A stretch of DNA of 64,000 bases from Cardiocondyla obscurior. Taxonomy: Eukaryota; Arthropoda; Insecta; Hymenoptera; Formicidae. Shown here piece after piece: positions 13,401-24,358 of this stretch; the stretch's first letter is position 1; each line of letters starts with the position of its first letter. The notes under the pieces are model-generated. The model saw only the letters and a list, made by a program, of their open reading frames with translations. It did no database searches and was not told the DNA's origin. A program made the position numbers and the translations under genes. The stretch lies in assembly GCF_019399895.1 (NCBI RefSeq), contig NC_091876.1:2022381-2086380 (forward strand), in the 5' to 3' direction.

Positions 13401-16400
13401 CTGGTCCGTATTCCCGCATTTTCTCTATACGAGTCACCCCCCGATCCAATGCATTATTGGCTTCACCGGACGCTAGATGCATAACGCGATAATATGAGAG
13501 ATGTATGGCCGGTTGGCGTTGTGGAAATTCGCTAGCTGCAAAAGACCGACGCGCGAGAGTAACTCGATATCCAATGGCTCGTTACAAATGCGCGACCTAC
13601 AATTTGCCAATATTTATCTCCAGCTGTATGCTCTTCCAGCCGAGGGAAGAAACGATTTCCGCAATAGGGCGATAACGTCGTAGAATTTTGCGCCGTATTA
13701 AAGTCTAATGCTTTTTAACGATTTCAGAGTAATTGCGAGTACGCGCGAGAAACTAATTTAGAGAATGAGATCGAGTCACCGATAAAACCCGCGGGATGGT
13801 GGTGGCGGTGGTGGTAGTTGTGTAAAACTGCGTGCATTTTATTTGCTGCCGCCGTGTTAGAAACGTAAAGTGAAAAGTAAAATAATGACAACTTTTTTTA
13901 ACACACGTCTGACTTGATAACGCAGGTGGGGTCGCGTCTGGGGATGCGGAGGGATCCATGCGCCGTATGCGGGCTGCCGGTCTTCCTCGCGGAGAAGCTG
14001 CTGGTAGCACGTGTTCCTTATCATCGTACTTGCTTCCGATGTGCTCGCTGCGCCAACCAGTTGATGCCGGGCAACTACTACGAGACCGAGCAAGGCCAGT
14101 ACTGTTGCGAGACGTGTCCGGACGAAGAGGAGACCGACGGTGTACGCCACAAGTACGTCGACTCGGACATGTCCGGTACGGAGAGCGAGATGAACGAGCC
14201 GAGGCCACTCAGCGACGAGGAGAAAACCGAAAGAAAGGTCTGTTTTTGCGCTTTCAAGTTTTTTATTTGATTATTAGTGAAAATAAGACAGATTTTTTAT
14301 CAAGTTTTTTTATGTGCAGAGTATACTGGAGAACGCTGCGGTGCCCGATTTAATATCCCATACGTCACAAATGCGCAAGAGTTTCATGACCAGTCATCTT
14401 CTTTCGGAGAAGTACGATGAGCCCGTCGCGAAGGATTCATTCGCGAGCACGAGAGACATCGACTCGGATTGTCGCGAAGAGACAACAGAAAGCAGGGTCG
14501 ACTCGGCATTCCCAGACGTCGACGAGAATGAGGAGGAGGAGCAGGACGAGCAGGAGCTGGAGGAAGAATCCCATAGCTCCGTGATGGATTCTCCGGATAT
14601 GGAGGAGTCCAATATTAATCGATACGATGTACATAGCGCGTTAAATAGCTTAGACATTAAGAGCGACGAGAATCAGCGGTCGACTGCCATTTCATTCCAT
14701 GACATAGATAAGAAAAGAAGAGAGGAGAATACCAAAGAGTCGCCAGGACGCGCCGTTAAACCAGCCAATCCCGAGACGAGACTGTCGTTGGTTCAAAAAA
14801 GACTCCAAATGTTTGAGGCTCAGGATGAAAAGAATCGCGTTGATAACGTGGGCCAACGCGAGGAAATAAATGTAATGACATCACAGGGTGTTACGATGGT
14901 TCAGGGCGACTCCTGGAACGACCTATCTCCGGACGTTCTTTCAGTAAATGAAGAAGAACACCCGGAAAAGAGGCTCGAGAAAGATTTGATAATTAAAAAT
15001 ATTCAGAAAGGTAAAGATAGTATCGAGAATGTCGGCATACAACAAAAAGAAGGCTTAAAAGTTGTAAGTAACGAGAAGAGCGAAATAAATTTTTCCAAGG
15101 ATATCGTACAGGTGAATAACGAAGAACAGACTGATGAAAGTGAGCATCTAAAGGATGATTCAAAAGCCAGAAGTATCGAAAGGCGAAAGGAGAACATGGC
15201 GAAGATTGAGAACGAACAAATCGATGACGAGCAAGTGAATGAGAAGCATTACGAAAGTGCCATGGGAAGCAGCGTGCTGACTGCGAAAGGTATTAATTTA
15301 AGCGATAAGGATTATCCGGATGATTTGAATCCTTTCAAAAGTGACGAAGAAGACAACGCTGTAGAAGCGAAGCCACAGACTGTGATAGACAGCTCTAAAA
15401 ACAACAAGGTGTCGACAAACCCATTTGACAGCGAGGACGAGGACGTCGAGGCCGATATGCCGAAACCGGCGGTAAGAAATAAGTTGGAAAATCGAGAAGT
15501 GCCCGTAACCAAGCGAGTTCTAGCTGCGCCACAAATCAACCTTAATCCATTTTGGAGCGACGAGGAAGAGGAGCACGGTAGCGACGAGGATAAACGAAAC
15601 AGAACGCTGCCTGGAAGTATACCTGTTCCAAAACCGCGTACTCTCAAGTAAGTTTTATATTTCATTGTAGCAATACTGTATGCAAGAATATCAATCTAAT
15701 TTCTTTTTTATTTCGGTTATACGAACAGGAGTTCCGAGGTAAATGCGTCACGAAGAACCGATTTAAATCGTGGAAGTTTATACGCATCTAATAGTTCCTT
15801 AACTAGTTCTGAATCAACCACAACTCCCAGTGGAACGTACAAGAAGAAAAAACCTGCACCACAGCCACCGGTAGCGAAAGAATTGTTTTTATCTGAGCAA
15901 CATGAGTCACCTATACTCAAATCACGTGAAGGCACATTATCGTATCACGTAAGTCTTAAGATACAATGTTTCTTCAATTTTTTTTTTAAGTATTAATTTA
16001 CATTTTTTGATTTAGCAATAAAAAATTGATTACATTACGTATACAACACATGTCTACATTACGTACGTAAAGTTTAGAATTAATTTATTATTTTATTTTC
16101 TCTTCCAACAAAGGATTTATCACCTCGAACAACGCCACGAGCTCGAAAAACTAAACCGGCTCCTCCACCGCCAATGCCAACCAGCACACCTCGCAATACA
16201 TCGACTGGCAATGCAATAAATTTTGATGAATCTCCCATAATCAAGTTGCGCAGAGATGATGAAAATTGGAGCTTGTGGGAGGATCAGAAGACAAATAAAG
16301 ACGAAGCGAATAGAAATAGACAAAGTTTGAGCAGTACGTCGTGCACCAGCAGTGCCTCTTATACATCTTATGCTGATAAAAGCGTGCAAGGAAAATGGAA

Positions 16401-17509
16401 AAGGAAAAAAGGTCCTGCCCCACCGCGACCAATTCCGCATAGAAGAAAGGTAAATTATTTTTTTTTTCGTCTTTGTTGCGTAACTTTTATGTAAAACTTT
16501 TGCTGTTAATTTTTTAGTTAGATTTTAAGACTTGAAAAATATAGAAATAATATATAAGATTATATCGTTTTTGCTTGTAGATCAAAGTGATATCTATGAA
16601 AGACGTAAAATTAGAATTAGACGAGATAGAATTACAACAACAAGGATTAGAAAGACAAGGTGTGCGGTTGGAAAAAGTGATACGGGAAAAATGTGAACCC
16701 GTAGAAAGAAATGGATCAGAGAACGGTAAGCATACAATAAATACGAATAATATTTTACAAAGATATTAACATTTAATTTTCTTGACAGATTCATCGCTTC
16801 CTACGTATCTGGAGGAATTGATGTTAGAGTTGTTCACATTAGTAAATGAAAAAAACGAATTATTCAGAAGACAGGCCGAGTTAATGTTATTACGAAGGCA
16901 ACAAAGATTGGAAGAAGAGCATGCCGAAGTGGAATATCAAATACGATGTCTTATGTGCCAACCAGAAGCTACTAAAACAGATTCTGACAAACAGAGAGAA
17001 GAAGCACTAATACAAAGGTATTCTATTTTAGAAAAAAAAAAAAAAATATGAAACAACATTAAAACATTAATAAAAATACATAATATATAAACACTTTCTT
17101 TTTGTAGGTTAGTAGAAATTGTGGAAAGGAGAAACGAAATTGTTGAATGTCTAGAAATGGATCGTCGAAGAGAGGTAGAAGAAGATCGAAGTATTAATGA
17201 ACATATGGGTTTATTTGCTGGTAAGCAATACAATAGTATATATCAATATAATAATGCATGTAATAATGTCAATGTAATAAACTACAAGCTTTCGTTTAAA
17301 CTCACATTTATTTTTTTTTCTTTTTAGCGAGGAATAAAAACGAGCTATTAGGCAGAGATAATAATTCTAATGCAGGAAAAACAAAAAAGGGAAAAATGGA
17401 AAAGTTGAAAGAAAAGAAATTAAAAAAGGTCGTAAAAAAAGATGCCGATAAAGATGTTGATGAAACTGAGGTAAAATTAAAACGTCATAATAAAAGAAGA
17501 TGGTTTTGA
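811..17509 (+). CDS. Mical-like: MICAL-like protein (CH-LIM-bMERB), complete spliced CDS
   Basis: Scaffold of endosomal recycling. MICAL-like proteins bind Rab8/10/13/35-type GTPases through the C-terminal bMERB domain and EHD proteins through NPF motifs (family knowledge). Coding exons, all with GT-AG borders: 811-962, 5320-5498, 8143-8234, 13926-14237, 14320-15647, 15729-15948, 16114-16449, 16581-16725, 16789-17017, 17108-17220, 17328-17509. They sum to 3288 nt, 1095 residues plus TGA, with every junction in frame. Order: CH about 5-108, linker, LIM 153-205, acidic low-complexity region 246-687 with NPF at 582, 612 and 654, basic/proline-rich stretches, coiled-coil bMERB from about 870, lysine-rich tail. 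There is no FAD monooxygenase domain, which separates it from MICAL proper. It is longer than vertebrate MICALL1/2 (about 860-900), mostly through the acidic exon. The ATG at 811 has A at -3 and G at +4, and no other ATG lies upstream in frame in the exon. Confidence 0.95.
963..5319 (+). other. MICAL-like intron after first CH exon
   Basis: 4357-bp intron within the CH domain, GTAAGT to TTACAG. Holds T-runs (1415-1431, 1908-1930), an A-rich purine tract (4163-4204) and AT-rich DNA. I see no coding exon, RNA gene or mobile element. Confidence 0.7.
5320..5498 (+). other. Mical-like: MICAL-like exon: second half of CH domain
   Basis: Acceptor CTGTTACAG, donor GTAAGT. Completes the CH domain: DFNSLNKDDVYRNNELAF, then the EQHLGIPALLDAEDM motif and PDRLSILTYLSQFYQ, which is the very conserved MICAL/MICAL-like CH C-terminal half. 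Ends one base into a Gly codon, which the exon at 8143 completes. Confidence 0.93.
5499..8142 (+). other. MICAL-like intron
   Basis: 2644-bp intron. CpG-rich with poly-T and poly-A runs (6961-6984, 7273-7287, 7864-7879). No gene-like signal seen on either strand. The open frames of up to 101 codons have no recognisable protein character. Confidence 0.65.
8143..8234 (+). other. Mical-like: MICAL-like linker exon between CH and LIM
   Basis: Short 92-nt exon flanked by TTTTCACAG and GTGAGC. Encodes a Ser/Arg/acidic linker ending PVPESPKQK, about residues 111-141, and ends in phase 0 to match the LIM exon at 13926. No domain of its own. Included because it restores frame between the CH and LIM exons. 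Confidence 0.85.
10404..10429 (+). repeat. Homopolymer T(26)
   Basis: Uninterrupted run of 26 T in a MICAL-like intron. Prone to length polymorphism and assembly error. Confidence 0.9.
12733..12798. repeat. Nested inverted repeat (potential hairpin)
   Basis: Outer arms TTGATCTTTC (12733-12742) and GAAAGATCAA (12789-12798) are exact reverse complements. Inner arms CAATTGCA (12761-12768) and TGCAATTG (12774-12781) are also exact, around a 5-nt loop. The segments between the arms are unequal (18 and 7 nt), so it is not a simple miRNA-type stem. Function unknown. Confidence 0.6.
13926..14237 (+). other. Mical-like: MICAL-like LIM-domain exon
   Basis: 104 codons in phase 0 at both ends. One LIM double zinc finger with all eight ligands visible: C153, C156, H174, C177, C180, C183, C202, C205 of the deduced protein (CAVC, YHRTCFRCARC, CCETC). 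An acidic/serine tail follows (DSDMSGTESEMNEP). The acceptor is CGCAG with a weak pyrimidine tract; the donor GTCTGT is non-optimal and is followed by an 82-bp intron. Confidence 0.93.
14320..15647 (+). other. Mical-like: MICAL-like large acidic exon with three NPF motifs
   Basis: 1328-nt exon coding residues 246-687, very rich in Glu, Asp, Lys and Ser, predicted disordered. Three NPF tripeptides, each followed directly by an acidic run, are coded at 15328 (NPFKSDEE), 15418 (NPFDSEDED) and 15544 (NPFWSDEEEE). NPF plus acidic residues is the known ligand of EHD-protein EH domains. The frame reads into TAA at 15649, but the donor GTAAGT after 15647 removes it. The last partial codon AA pairs with G at 15729. 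Confidence 0.92.
15729..16449 (+). other. Mical-like: MICAL-like exons coding Ser/Pro/Lys-rich region (15729-15948, 16114-16449)
   Basis: Two exons of 73 and 112 codons plus a split Lys. Low-complexity Ser/Thr sequence with KKKKPAPQPP, KPAPPPPMP and KKGPAPPRPIP blocks, possible SH3-binding polyproline segments (inference). The intron between is 165 bp, and the acceptor before 16114 is CCAACAAAG. It leads into the bMERB domain. Confidence 0.88.
16581..17509 (+). other. Mical-like: MICAL-like C-terminal exons: bMERB Rab-binding domain and tail
   Basis: Exons 16581-16725, 16789-17017, 17108-17220, 17328-17509. They code a long charged helix set (LELDEIELQQQGLERQGV, LPTYLEELMLELFTLVNEKN, RRQAELMLLRRQQRLEEEH, LVEIVERRNEIVECLEMDRR) matching the bMERB/DUF3585 helical bundle that binds Rab GTPases, then a lysine-rich tail ending KRRWF. 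Introns are only 63-107 bp. Stop TGA at 17507-17509. Confidence 0.92.
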
Positions 17510-17530
17510 ATTGCGATAATATTAACAGTT

Positions 17531-17561
17531 AATAAATATAATAAAGATTTAAAGTAATAAA
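17531..17561 (+). terminator. Candidate polyadenylation signals of MICAL-like
   Basis: AATAAA at 17531-17536 and again at 17556-17561, 22 and 47 bp after the stop codon. Confidence 0.6.
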
Positions 17562-17653
17562 TATTTGATATTTAATACTTTTATATATATATATATGTTT
17601 TTTAACACTGTTATTTGTACATGTAGAAATCGATGTTAAGATTAATAATAAAT

Positions 17654-17800
17654 TTATCGGTTTAATTGCTTCAATCGCGGTGCAAGTGCTGTTACAGTCA
17701 GTAGCAACAGTGGTGGCTCATAGTGGACTTTCTCAGAATTAGCTAACCGAGCGCCGTTCTCGTCAATTTTGTAGCCTCCATGATTGAAGGTAACAGCCAT
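17654..17800 (-). CDS. Possible small protein, 48 aa, unidentified
   Basis: Uninterrupted minus-strand frame from ATG (17800-17798) to TAA (17656-17654), starting MAVTFNHGGYKIDENG and ending LAPRLKQLNR. Start context is favourable (G at -3, G at +4). A short hydrophobic patch (PPLLLLTVTALAP) could be a membrane-associated segment. It lies in the tail-to-tail gap between MICAL-like and EEF2KMT, on the EEF2KMT strand and downstream of it, and has a less AT-rich composition than its flanks. I recognise no family. The frame also continues upstream to about 17854. It could be a chance ORF. Confidence 0.3.
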   Translation of the reverse strand: MAVTFNHGGYKIDENGARLANSEKVHYEPPLLLLTVTALAPRLKQLNR

Positions 17801-18209
17801 TACAAAAAAGGCGTGGCCACAAACTTGGCGGGAACGGCACTCTGACAGTACCACGTACTTACTCTTCCTATCCTATATATTATTCTTCCTATATTTCCTG
17901 ATATTTTTTGAGCATTTTCGGGTATTCGGCCTACTCGCCGCAGCAAAACTTCGGAATTGACAGATTTATTATCTAATTTATTTTTAATTTTTAAGTCGTA
18001 TGTACACTGGAAAGCATATATGGCTTAATAATTAAAAAAAATAAATATAAATAATGTCGGAATTTATATTTAAATTATATTTAAAGAAACTAAAGGTGAT
18101 GAAATACAATGTAAGATATATTCTTTAAAAAAATATAAATAGCAAATAATGCGCGTGCTTTGTATTATTCAGTAATTATAAATCAGTAATACTATAGTAA
18201 AAACGAATA
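17801..18209 (-). other. AT-rich gap with likely EEF2KMT 3' UTR
   Basis: Two AATAAA signals on the minus strand (TTTATT at 17965-17970 and 17977-17982) follow the EEF2KMT stop by about 230 bp and may end its transcript. Nothing else seen. Confidence 0.45.
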
Positions 18210-19577
18210 TTAAACCTTTTGAAAAATCTTCAATATTTGAACCGGTGCGTCAATGGATTGTATCGATATAGTAGATTTTGGCGAATTACATTCTTCAAAA
18301 GCAAGATTATAGTTTCCTGAAACCAAAGAAAATTTCCATTTAAATTGTGGAATTTTTTTTTTTAACTAATAACTGTAAAATATAAAATATACCTAAGTGC
18401 TTCAAAAATAGTGAAATAGTATTTTCATTACGAATCGTTGCAGCAAAAATAGCGTAATTACTGGGTGTCAAAAGGCACTTTAATTCAGATATCAATAAAT
18501 CGAACATGCTGCTCTCGTATAGAATGTCGGCGGCAATAATTACATCAGGCTGCGACAGATCCTCTGACAGACGTTTATTAATATCTTCCCATTTCAAATC
18601 CATCACTTGAACATCACTCTGCTCATATTTTAATTGCAACTTAAGTTTTGGCGTTCTTTCAGATGCATTAATACGTAATAATTCGCATCGTTTATTTGGC
18701 AAAAAATTGAGTTTTATATTCTCACACAACACATCCAATACCATTGGATGACAATCTGAGAAAATATACTGCTTTGGGGAGCATGTAATAATTACACTCA
18801 TGCCAGTTAATCCAATTCCACAACCAAGTTCCAATACATTTTTTCTATAAAACTGTTCTTTATTTTCGGCACACCATTTACTCAATGCCAAGGCACCCTG
18901 TCAACAATTAAAGACGATTTCAATACACAGATAATTCTTAAAAATGTTTTATCAAGCAATTTGAACAACTCTTGTAGGTCACAGAATAAAATTAAAAAAT
19001 ATAATACCTGCCAGCTACATAAGCCTGTAGTTCCTTCAGAGATCAAGTTTATGTTCTCCTTTAAGGTAATGTATCTCGACGTTTCGTTATCTATTAAAAA
19101 ATGACGATAATGTACAGATTCTTCATCTGATAATGATACTAATCTACAATATGCTGCATATAAATCTTCATGAATTTCATTACCACTGTCTTCTATCTGG
19201 ATTGTAAAAAGAAAAAATAATTATGTAGCCTATAGCTCTTGCAAAAATTAATTATATATTTTAATTATATACCTTTTGCATAAACAATTTCAAAAATGCT
19301 TTCTGATAGGAAGTCTTTATTGGATATTGTTTGATTAAGTCATTGTTTATCGTATTATCCAAGACTTGTTTCTGGATATCTAAACTGAAGCCACAATAAT
19401 CCAGTGCCTGCAAAACGTTTCATTTACATTATTAAATTGTTATGATCGCAAAGAGTGAAATATGATGCAAGATTAGTAATGCATATACACCGTAAAATCC
19501 ATTTTAATTAATGGTGCACAACAAAGAAATTGCTTTATCAAGCTTATATCAAGATCTTGATTCGCATAGCTATCCAT
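18210..19577 (-). CDS. EEF2KMT: Protein-lysine N-methyltransferase EEF2KMT (FAM86 family), complete
   Basis: SAM-dependent seven-beta-strand (METTL family 16) methyltransferase. The family member EEF2KMT/FAM86A trimethylates a lysine of eukaryotic elongation factor 2 in the cytoplasm. Minus-strand exons: 19577-19491, 19407-19273, 19196-19008, 18897-18393, 18316-18210. They give 1023 nt, 340 residues plus TAA, close to the human 330. Every junction is GT-AG and in frame. The N-terminal FAM86 region includes YPIKTSYQKAFLK. SAM motif I is LELGCGIGLTG (160-169), post-I is IFSDCHP with acidic D185, and the family DxxY catalytic signature is AADILY (D261-Y264). ATIRNENT matches the family C-terminal block. 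Convergent with MICAL-like, divergent from the CpG-rich promoter at 19.9-20.6 kb. Confidence 0.93.
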
Positions 19578-19980
19578 TGATAGAACTTAAAATAAAAATA
19601 AAAATAAAAAAATCACCGACACGTCTTTAAGTTTAAATAACTGAAAATAAAAGAAGAGGTTATCGATGGATATCTCATCTCTGTAAAGAATACATTCCAA
19701 ATTACAAATATCGTTGTCGACGACTCGAAGCGGATTTTAATGAAACTAAAATGGAATGTGAAAGGCGACTTAGGCTCGTTTCTATTAACAAAAATGAGCC
19801 ACTTCTAATCACAATTTCGCTAGCTACGTATCTTATTTCTAACTCTTTAATCCAATTTTTTTTTTCTTCAGCTTCCTATCAACGAAGAATGGTTGAAATT
19901 AGATTCCACGTCGGTGGAAATAAAAAAATGAGCGCTTGGCGGGATGAATGGCGGACGGGCGGTCAGCGTTCTAGTTGCGG
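19578..19980. promoter_or_regulatory. Shared head-to-head promoter region (EEF2KMT minus, large gene plus)
   Basis: Holds TATCGATG at 19661-19668, one base off the DRE TATCGATA used by DREF at housekeeping promoters, about 85 bp upstream of the EEF2KMT ATG. On the plus side the sequence turns sharply GC/CpG-rich from about 19940. No TATA box seen. TSS positions are not determined. Confidence 0.45.
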
Positions 19981-20613
19981 CCGCGCGATGGCGCCGGCAT
20001 GCCGCGGCGCGTCCGCTTAGTCGACGGTGTCGCGCGCGACGCGCCGTGCCGTCCGGGTATTTGTCAATATCTGGTCCGGATTTTCGGCGTTCTGCGGTTC
20101 TGCGCTGAGACCGGAGCGCGCGCGTGCATCGTTCCTCGCGCAAACGGCACGCTGACGCGTACGAGGGGGACCGATCGCGACGTCGTTGCTCTCGATTACG
20201 CCGTGTCGTCGAGTGCCCACCCTTCGGGCGGGGGGGAAAAAAATATCCGCGGTGCGGGCGGCCTCTTCCCTTCGCCGTTCACGGGTGAGCGAGCGCCCGC
20301 CGTCGTGTCGCGTCGCGTCGCGTCGCGCGAACCTGGCCGAGCGAGTTCGGGAGTGCGAGGTGGTAGTAGTAGCAGCCCAGTGTACCTGTGTGCGCGGCCC
20401 CGCGTACCGCGGAGTGACGATATCCCCGCCGACCGTCGGGGGGTAGCGGGGGGGGTCATTGGGGGGAAGGAACGCGGCGTCAGTGACGTATCTTCTCGCG
20501 CGTCGTACGTGCGGAATAGAGAGCTGGTCGGGTGACGGCTACGTGAGATATCTACACCCAACCACGGAACGTCCTCCTGCCCACGAATGCGGTCCACGGC
20601 CGTGTGTTAAGAT
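19981..20613 (+). other. CpG-rich 5' UTR exon of large gene, ending inside the start codon
   Basis: GC-rich stretch ending at a consensus donor: ...GTTAAGAT then GTAAGTA from 20614. Joined to the exon at 24359 this makes ATG from AT (20612-20613) and G (24359). A seven-codon upstream ORF (ATG 20587, MRSTAVC, TAA 20608-20610) ends one base before that start. The 5' end is approximate; an Inr-like TTAGTC lies at 20017-20022 without a spaced DPE. Confidence 0.55.
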
Positions 20614-23600
20614 GTAAGTACCGCTCTCGTTACGCGAGCGAATCGCAGGGGGATAGGGGGAGGGGAGAAGGGGGGTCCGCCACGGCGGCGAGAGAAAGGT
20701 CCTCGTTGACGTCGCGCGGCTTCGTCGCTGGCATTGTTATAAACAAACCGGTTCGGCCGATCCACGAGCCTGCGTGCGAGCGTACCAGGTGTCTCGGAGT
20801 TAACAAACTCGTTCCTTCGGGTAGCTTGGGAATTTTCTACCGACCGATACATTTTTCGCCTAACCAGAGCCGGTGGACCAGTCTCTTTAGTTAGAACTGT
20901 TATTAATTCAAGAGAAAAAGTCTCAAGGGAGACTCGATAATAAAGTAATGTCGATTTTTTTACTTTGCGGGAGGAGGGGGTCTTTTCGCGGATCTCATAA
21001 ATGTTGCGACGATAAAATTGGCGCATCAGACGTCCTCGCGGACGAGGTTTGGTCCGAGTTTCCGTGGCGGGTCCGGGGGGAATGTCCACGCTCGCTGATT
21101 CTCGAACACCCTGTATAACGACGTCGCCTACGCTCGCGCGTGCATGCGCGTCGGTGTGAGTGCGCACGCCACCGCGCCATTCGACCTGCGTTGTCCGTGC
21201 ATGTGCACGACGGACGCACATGTGTCGGTCCCTCTTATCTCTTTCTCTCTCCCGCGTCCTCTCTCCGTAGCGTCGCGTTTAAGGGAGTATACGTGACAGG
21301 TACATGCGCGCGCGAAACCGGTCGGCCAACACTTTGGATGCCGCTTTTTGCAAAGGGCCGATCTACTCTCTCTCTCCCCCCGCGCCTCCACCTGCGCCAC
21401 TTCTATCCTCACCCCCTTTGTTCCGTTCACCTTGTCACGCTCCGTTCTCCCGTCCAGCCACGATTCGCTCTCGCGAAAGTGTTGCGCGCCTAGAGGTAAC
21501 AGAGGGAAGTGAAAGAGCCTCCGAGATCAGGCGAGAGGCGAGAGAGATCGATTGGAAAACCGTCTACAAAGATGCAAATGGGGTGGGATGATTTCGTGCC
21601 GCGAGAAGACGTTGACACCGTCCGATAAAAAAAGATATTTGACGAGGATAAATATATCGGATATCCGATACTTTGGGTGACCTCTTATTTCTTTTTCTTT
21701 TTTTTTTTTTTTTTTCTTTTTTTTCCTTCAGTCTAACATGATTAAGTCGAAGCAGCTCTCGTATACTTTGCAAATGCTCTCGAACAGAGCTTGAGAAATT
21801 AATATAATAAATTTATATATCGTACAATTAATTGTATAATTAATTAAATTACGAATTTTTATCGCAAGTTATCCTAATTCAAACATAAAAAATTAGAACA
21901 AGGTTTAATATACTTTTTCATATGTATCGTACGTTAGTTATATTTTTATAAATTACCTTCGATAATTTAATGTAATCTTTCCTCTATGGCAAATTAATAC
22001 AATTATCAACGTACGGGAGCCGGTGGTAACTATTTGTTGGACAAGTGCGTCCAACTCATTCAATCCAATTTAATCAATTCGGGCTTAGGACCCGCAGGAG
22101 ACGTGGGATTAAGCGCGATCCACACGGAAGCGCGCGGGCTCTACGCGACAACGTCGACGAAGAAGGGTTTCTGGCCCTCGATCCCCGGCCCTTATCGTCG
22201 GACCACCCTGGACGCGTATATATCTCGAACGTTGCATCTACCTGTCGACGTATAAGGCGCGCGCTGTCTGGGAGGATACAAAACTGAAGGTGGACGGTCG
22301 TTGGCCGGGAGAGAAACGACCTGAAGTCTCGCCACGCGGATGAGAAACGAAGAAAACGAGTCGGGGGTAAGGGGCGAAGATCCAACGTGGGGCAGAGAAA
22401 GAGGATAGAGCGTATGCGTGCGTGTGCAAGAGAAAGAGAAGCAGAAAACTGCTTTACGACGGAAAGCCGCGTGCTCTCTGCCAATTTTCTCTCCGCGAGC
22501 CTTTTCAGAGATGTTGATGGGAAACTGGCGGCGATTACGCGATAGTCTAAGCGGTCCCGTTCTCTCGAATCACATTTCAAGATCACAATCGTTACGCGGC
22601 GTATCGCCGTGCAAAAGGGTTGAAAAGGAAAAAAAAAAAAGATATGAACCAAAGTCGATCAGTTGACGCGATCATCGCGGCGATATTTTACCTGCGCGTT
22701 AAGTTATTATTTTATCATAGACGCGATAAGAAAATTGCGATTCGATGTCAATTTTATCTTGGAAGGACTTCTTTACGGTTAAACGTGGGCGTCCACTACG
22801 ACCGGGCTTCGGCGAACCTTCGCTAACATCACGAGTAAACTGTTTGCTTTTATCAAACTGTAATGTAAGCCGTTTAATACGATCGAGCACAAACTGTTCT
22901 TGAATGCTTAGATAACGTCGATTTCAGAGTGTGCATACTGTAACAAACAGATCGTTACTCGTAACTCGCGTGCGTTGCAATTAAAATAATAGCTTTTAAC
23001 TGATTAAATTTATTCGTAATACAATACTCGCGTATCATAATTAATATTTATTGGGAAAAAAAAAGAGAGACAGAAAAAAAAAAATTAAAAAGGCTGCGAT
23101 GGTCCATTGAAATATTCAGACAAAAGTATATAAAATTTTATAATTTTATTTAATCATCTTCTTTACAATTTTAATGAATCTTTATTTTTCTGCGCCGGTG
23201 ACTATTGGTAATTACACGATTCCCGTGCCCGCGTACGAGTGCACCGCGAAAAAGTGAGCACTCTCCCTCCGTTGTGCCGCATATTGCCGATTAATCGATA
23301 CGTTCCGTACCTCATCCGAAAAGCCAATGCGCGCTGCACATTCTCCGGCGTGCAGTCTGCATCCGCGTGCGCTGTGCAAGCAGGCAGCAATTGGCGTCGG
23401 AGGTCAACATACCGTTATAGCCGCGCATCGCCGTCGTCGTCTCTATTTCGCGGACTGGACCGCACTCGGATGACAGCGTCACCGATTGTACATACACGCA
23501 CACACGGCGCTAATCTACCGCCGCACTGCAGAGGTGCACCGATCCGCACACGTAATCGCACGTGTGCAATTACCACAACAATAAGCGCACACGCGTATCA

Positions 23601-24358
23601 TGCTCAAAGACAATACAGATAATGAAAGAGCGAAAGCGAAAGCGAGAGAGAAAGAGAGATAGAGAGAGAGAGGAGAGATTGGCGGAAGCTGTGATCCGAT
23701 GAATGCCTTGCTTCTCTTGCAGTGCGCCGGGTTACGCGTAGGTGCACGCAGTCAGATGCAGCGATCCTCGACCTCCGGCACGAATCTTTCTAGTACGATT
23801 TCCTCCTGCACTCTAAGGTTCGCCGTGGCAACAAGTACCACTTTTCCTCATTTTTATCCCCCCGCTTTCACATGCCTTTTTCCATAAACCTGTTTAGTTA
23901 TACCTGGATTAGAAATAAAAAAAAAAAGAAAGGCACAATTTTACTTTTACGGCACTCGCACGGAAATATCTGTGATTTTTCGCGTTTAATTAGCGCGTTC
24001 GCGCGATTTATTTTTAATAGCGAAAATATTGGGACAGCTGTACGACGACACAAAGGCATTTTCTTTCCTTCGTATTTGTTCTCGTTAAAGAAAACGAAGC
24101 AGAACGAACAAAACTAATACGTATGCTGTTTCAAATAACATACGAGATAGCGCAATGCAGTATACAACGTGATTATGCGTAAACGAGAGCTGAGTCAGCC
24201 GAGGGAAACAGTTATACCATTTGTCTTTGAGATAAAGATAAATTTAGTTAATTCGCTAGGACAATTGTTTTAACAGCTCGTGGGATATGTGTATCGTAAA
24301 TCTTTTAATCAGTTGTTTTATATTCGCTGTCACTGAAAGTCTCGTAATTTATGTGCAG
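20614..24358 (+). other. First intron of large gene
   Basis: 3745 bp from GTAAGTA to TTATGTGCAG. CpG-rich to about 21.6 kb, then a long T/C run (21688-21728) and AT-rich DNA, then CpG-rich again at 22.0-22.6 and 23.2-23.9 kb with GA-rich microsatellite DNA at 23627-23677. A good acceptor (CTTGCTTCTCTTGCAG, ending 23721) without a convincing following donor may mark an alternative 5' exon. No other gene seen. Confidence 0.5.

Larger units (their letters stand above)
8235..13925 (+). other. Long MICAL-like intron between linker and LIM exons
   Basis: 5691 bp. Contains an AC-rich stretch near 8949-8975, a 26-base T-run (10404-10429), an AG microsatellite (12997-13013) and a two-tier inverted repeat at 12733-12798. 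No further coding exon is needed: both neighbours are in phase 0. Open frames of up to 193 codons (minus, around 9.2-9.8 kb) look like CpG-rich non-coding DNA. Confidence 0.65.

Noticed and set aside
19975..20535. 186-codon plus-strand open frame
   Set aside because: Composition effect in the CpG-rich leader; out of frame with the split start codon, and the product looks random.
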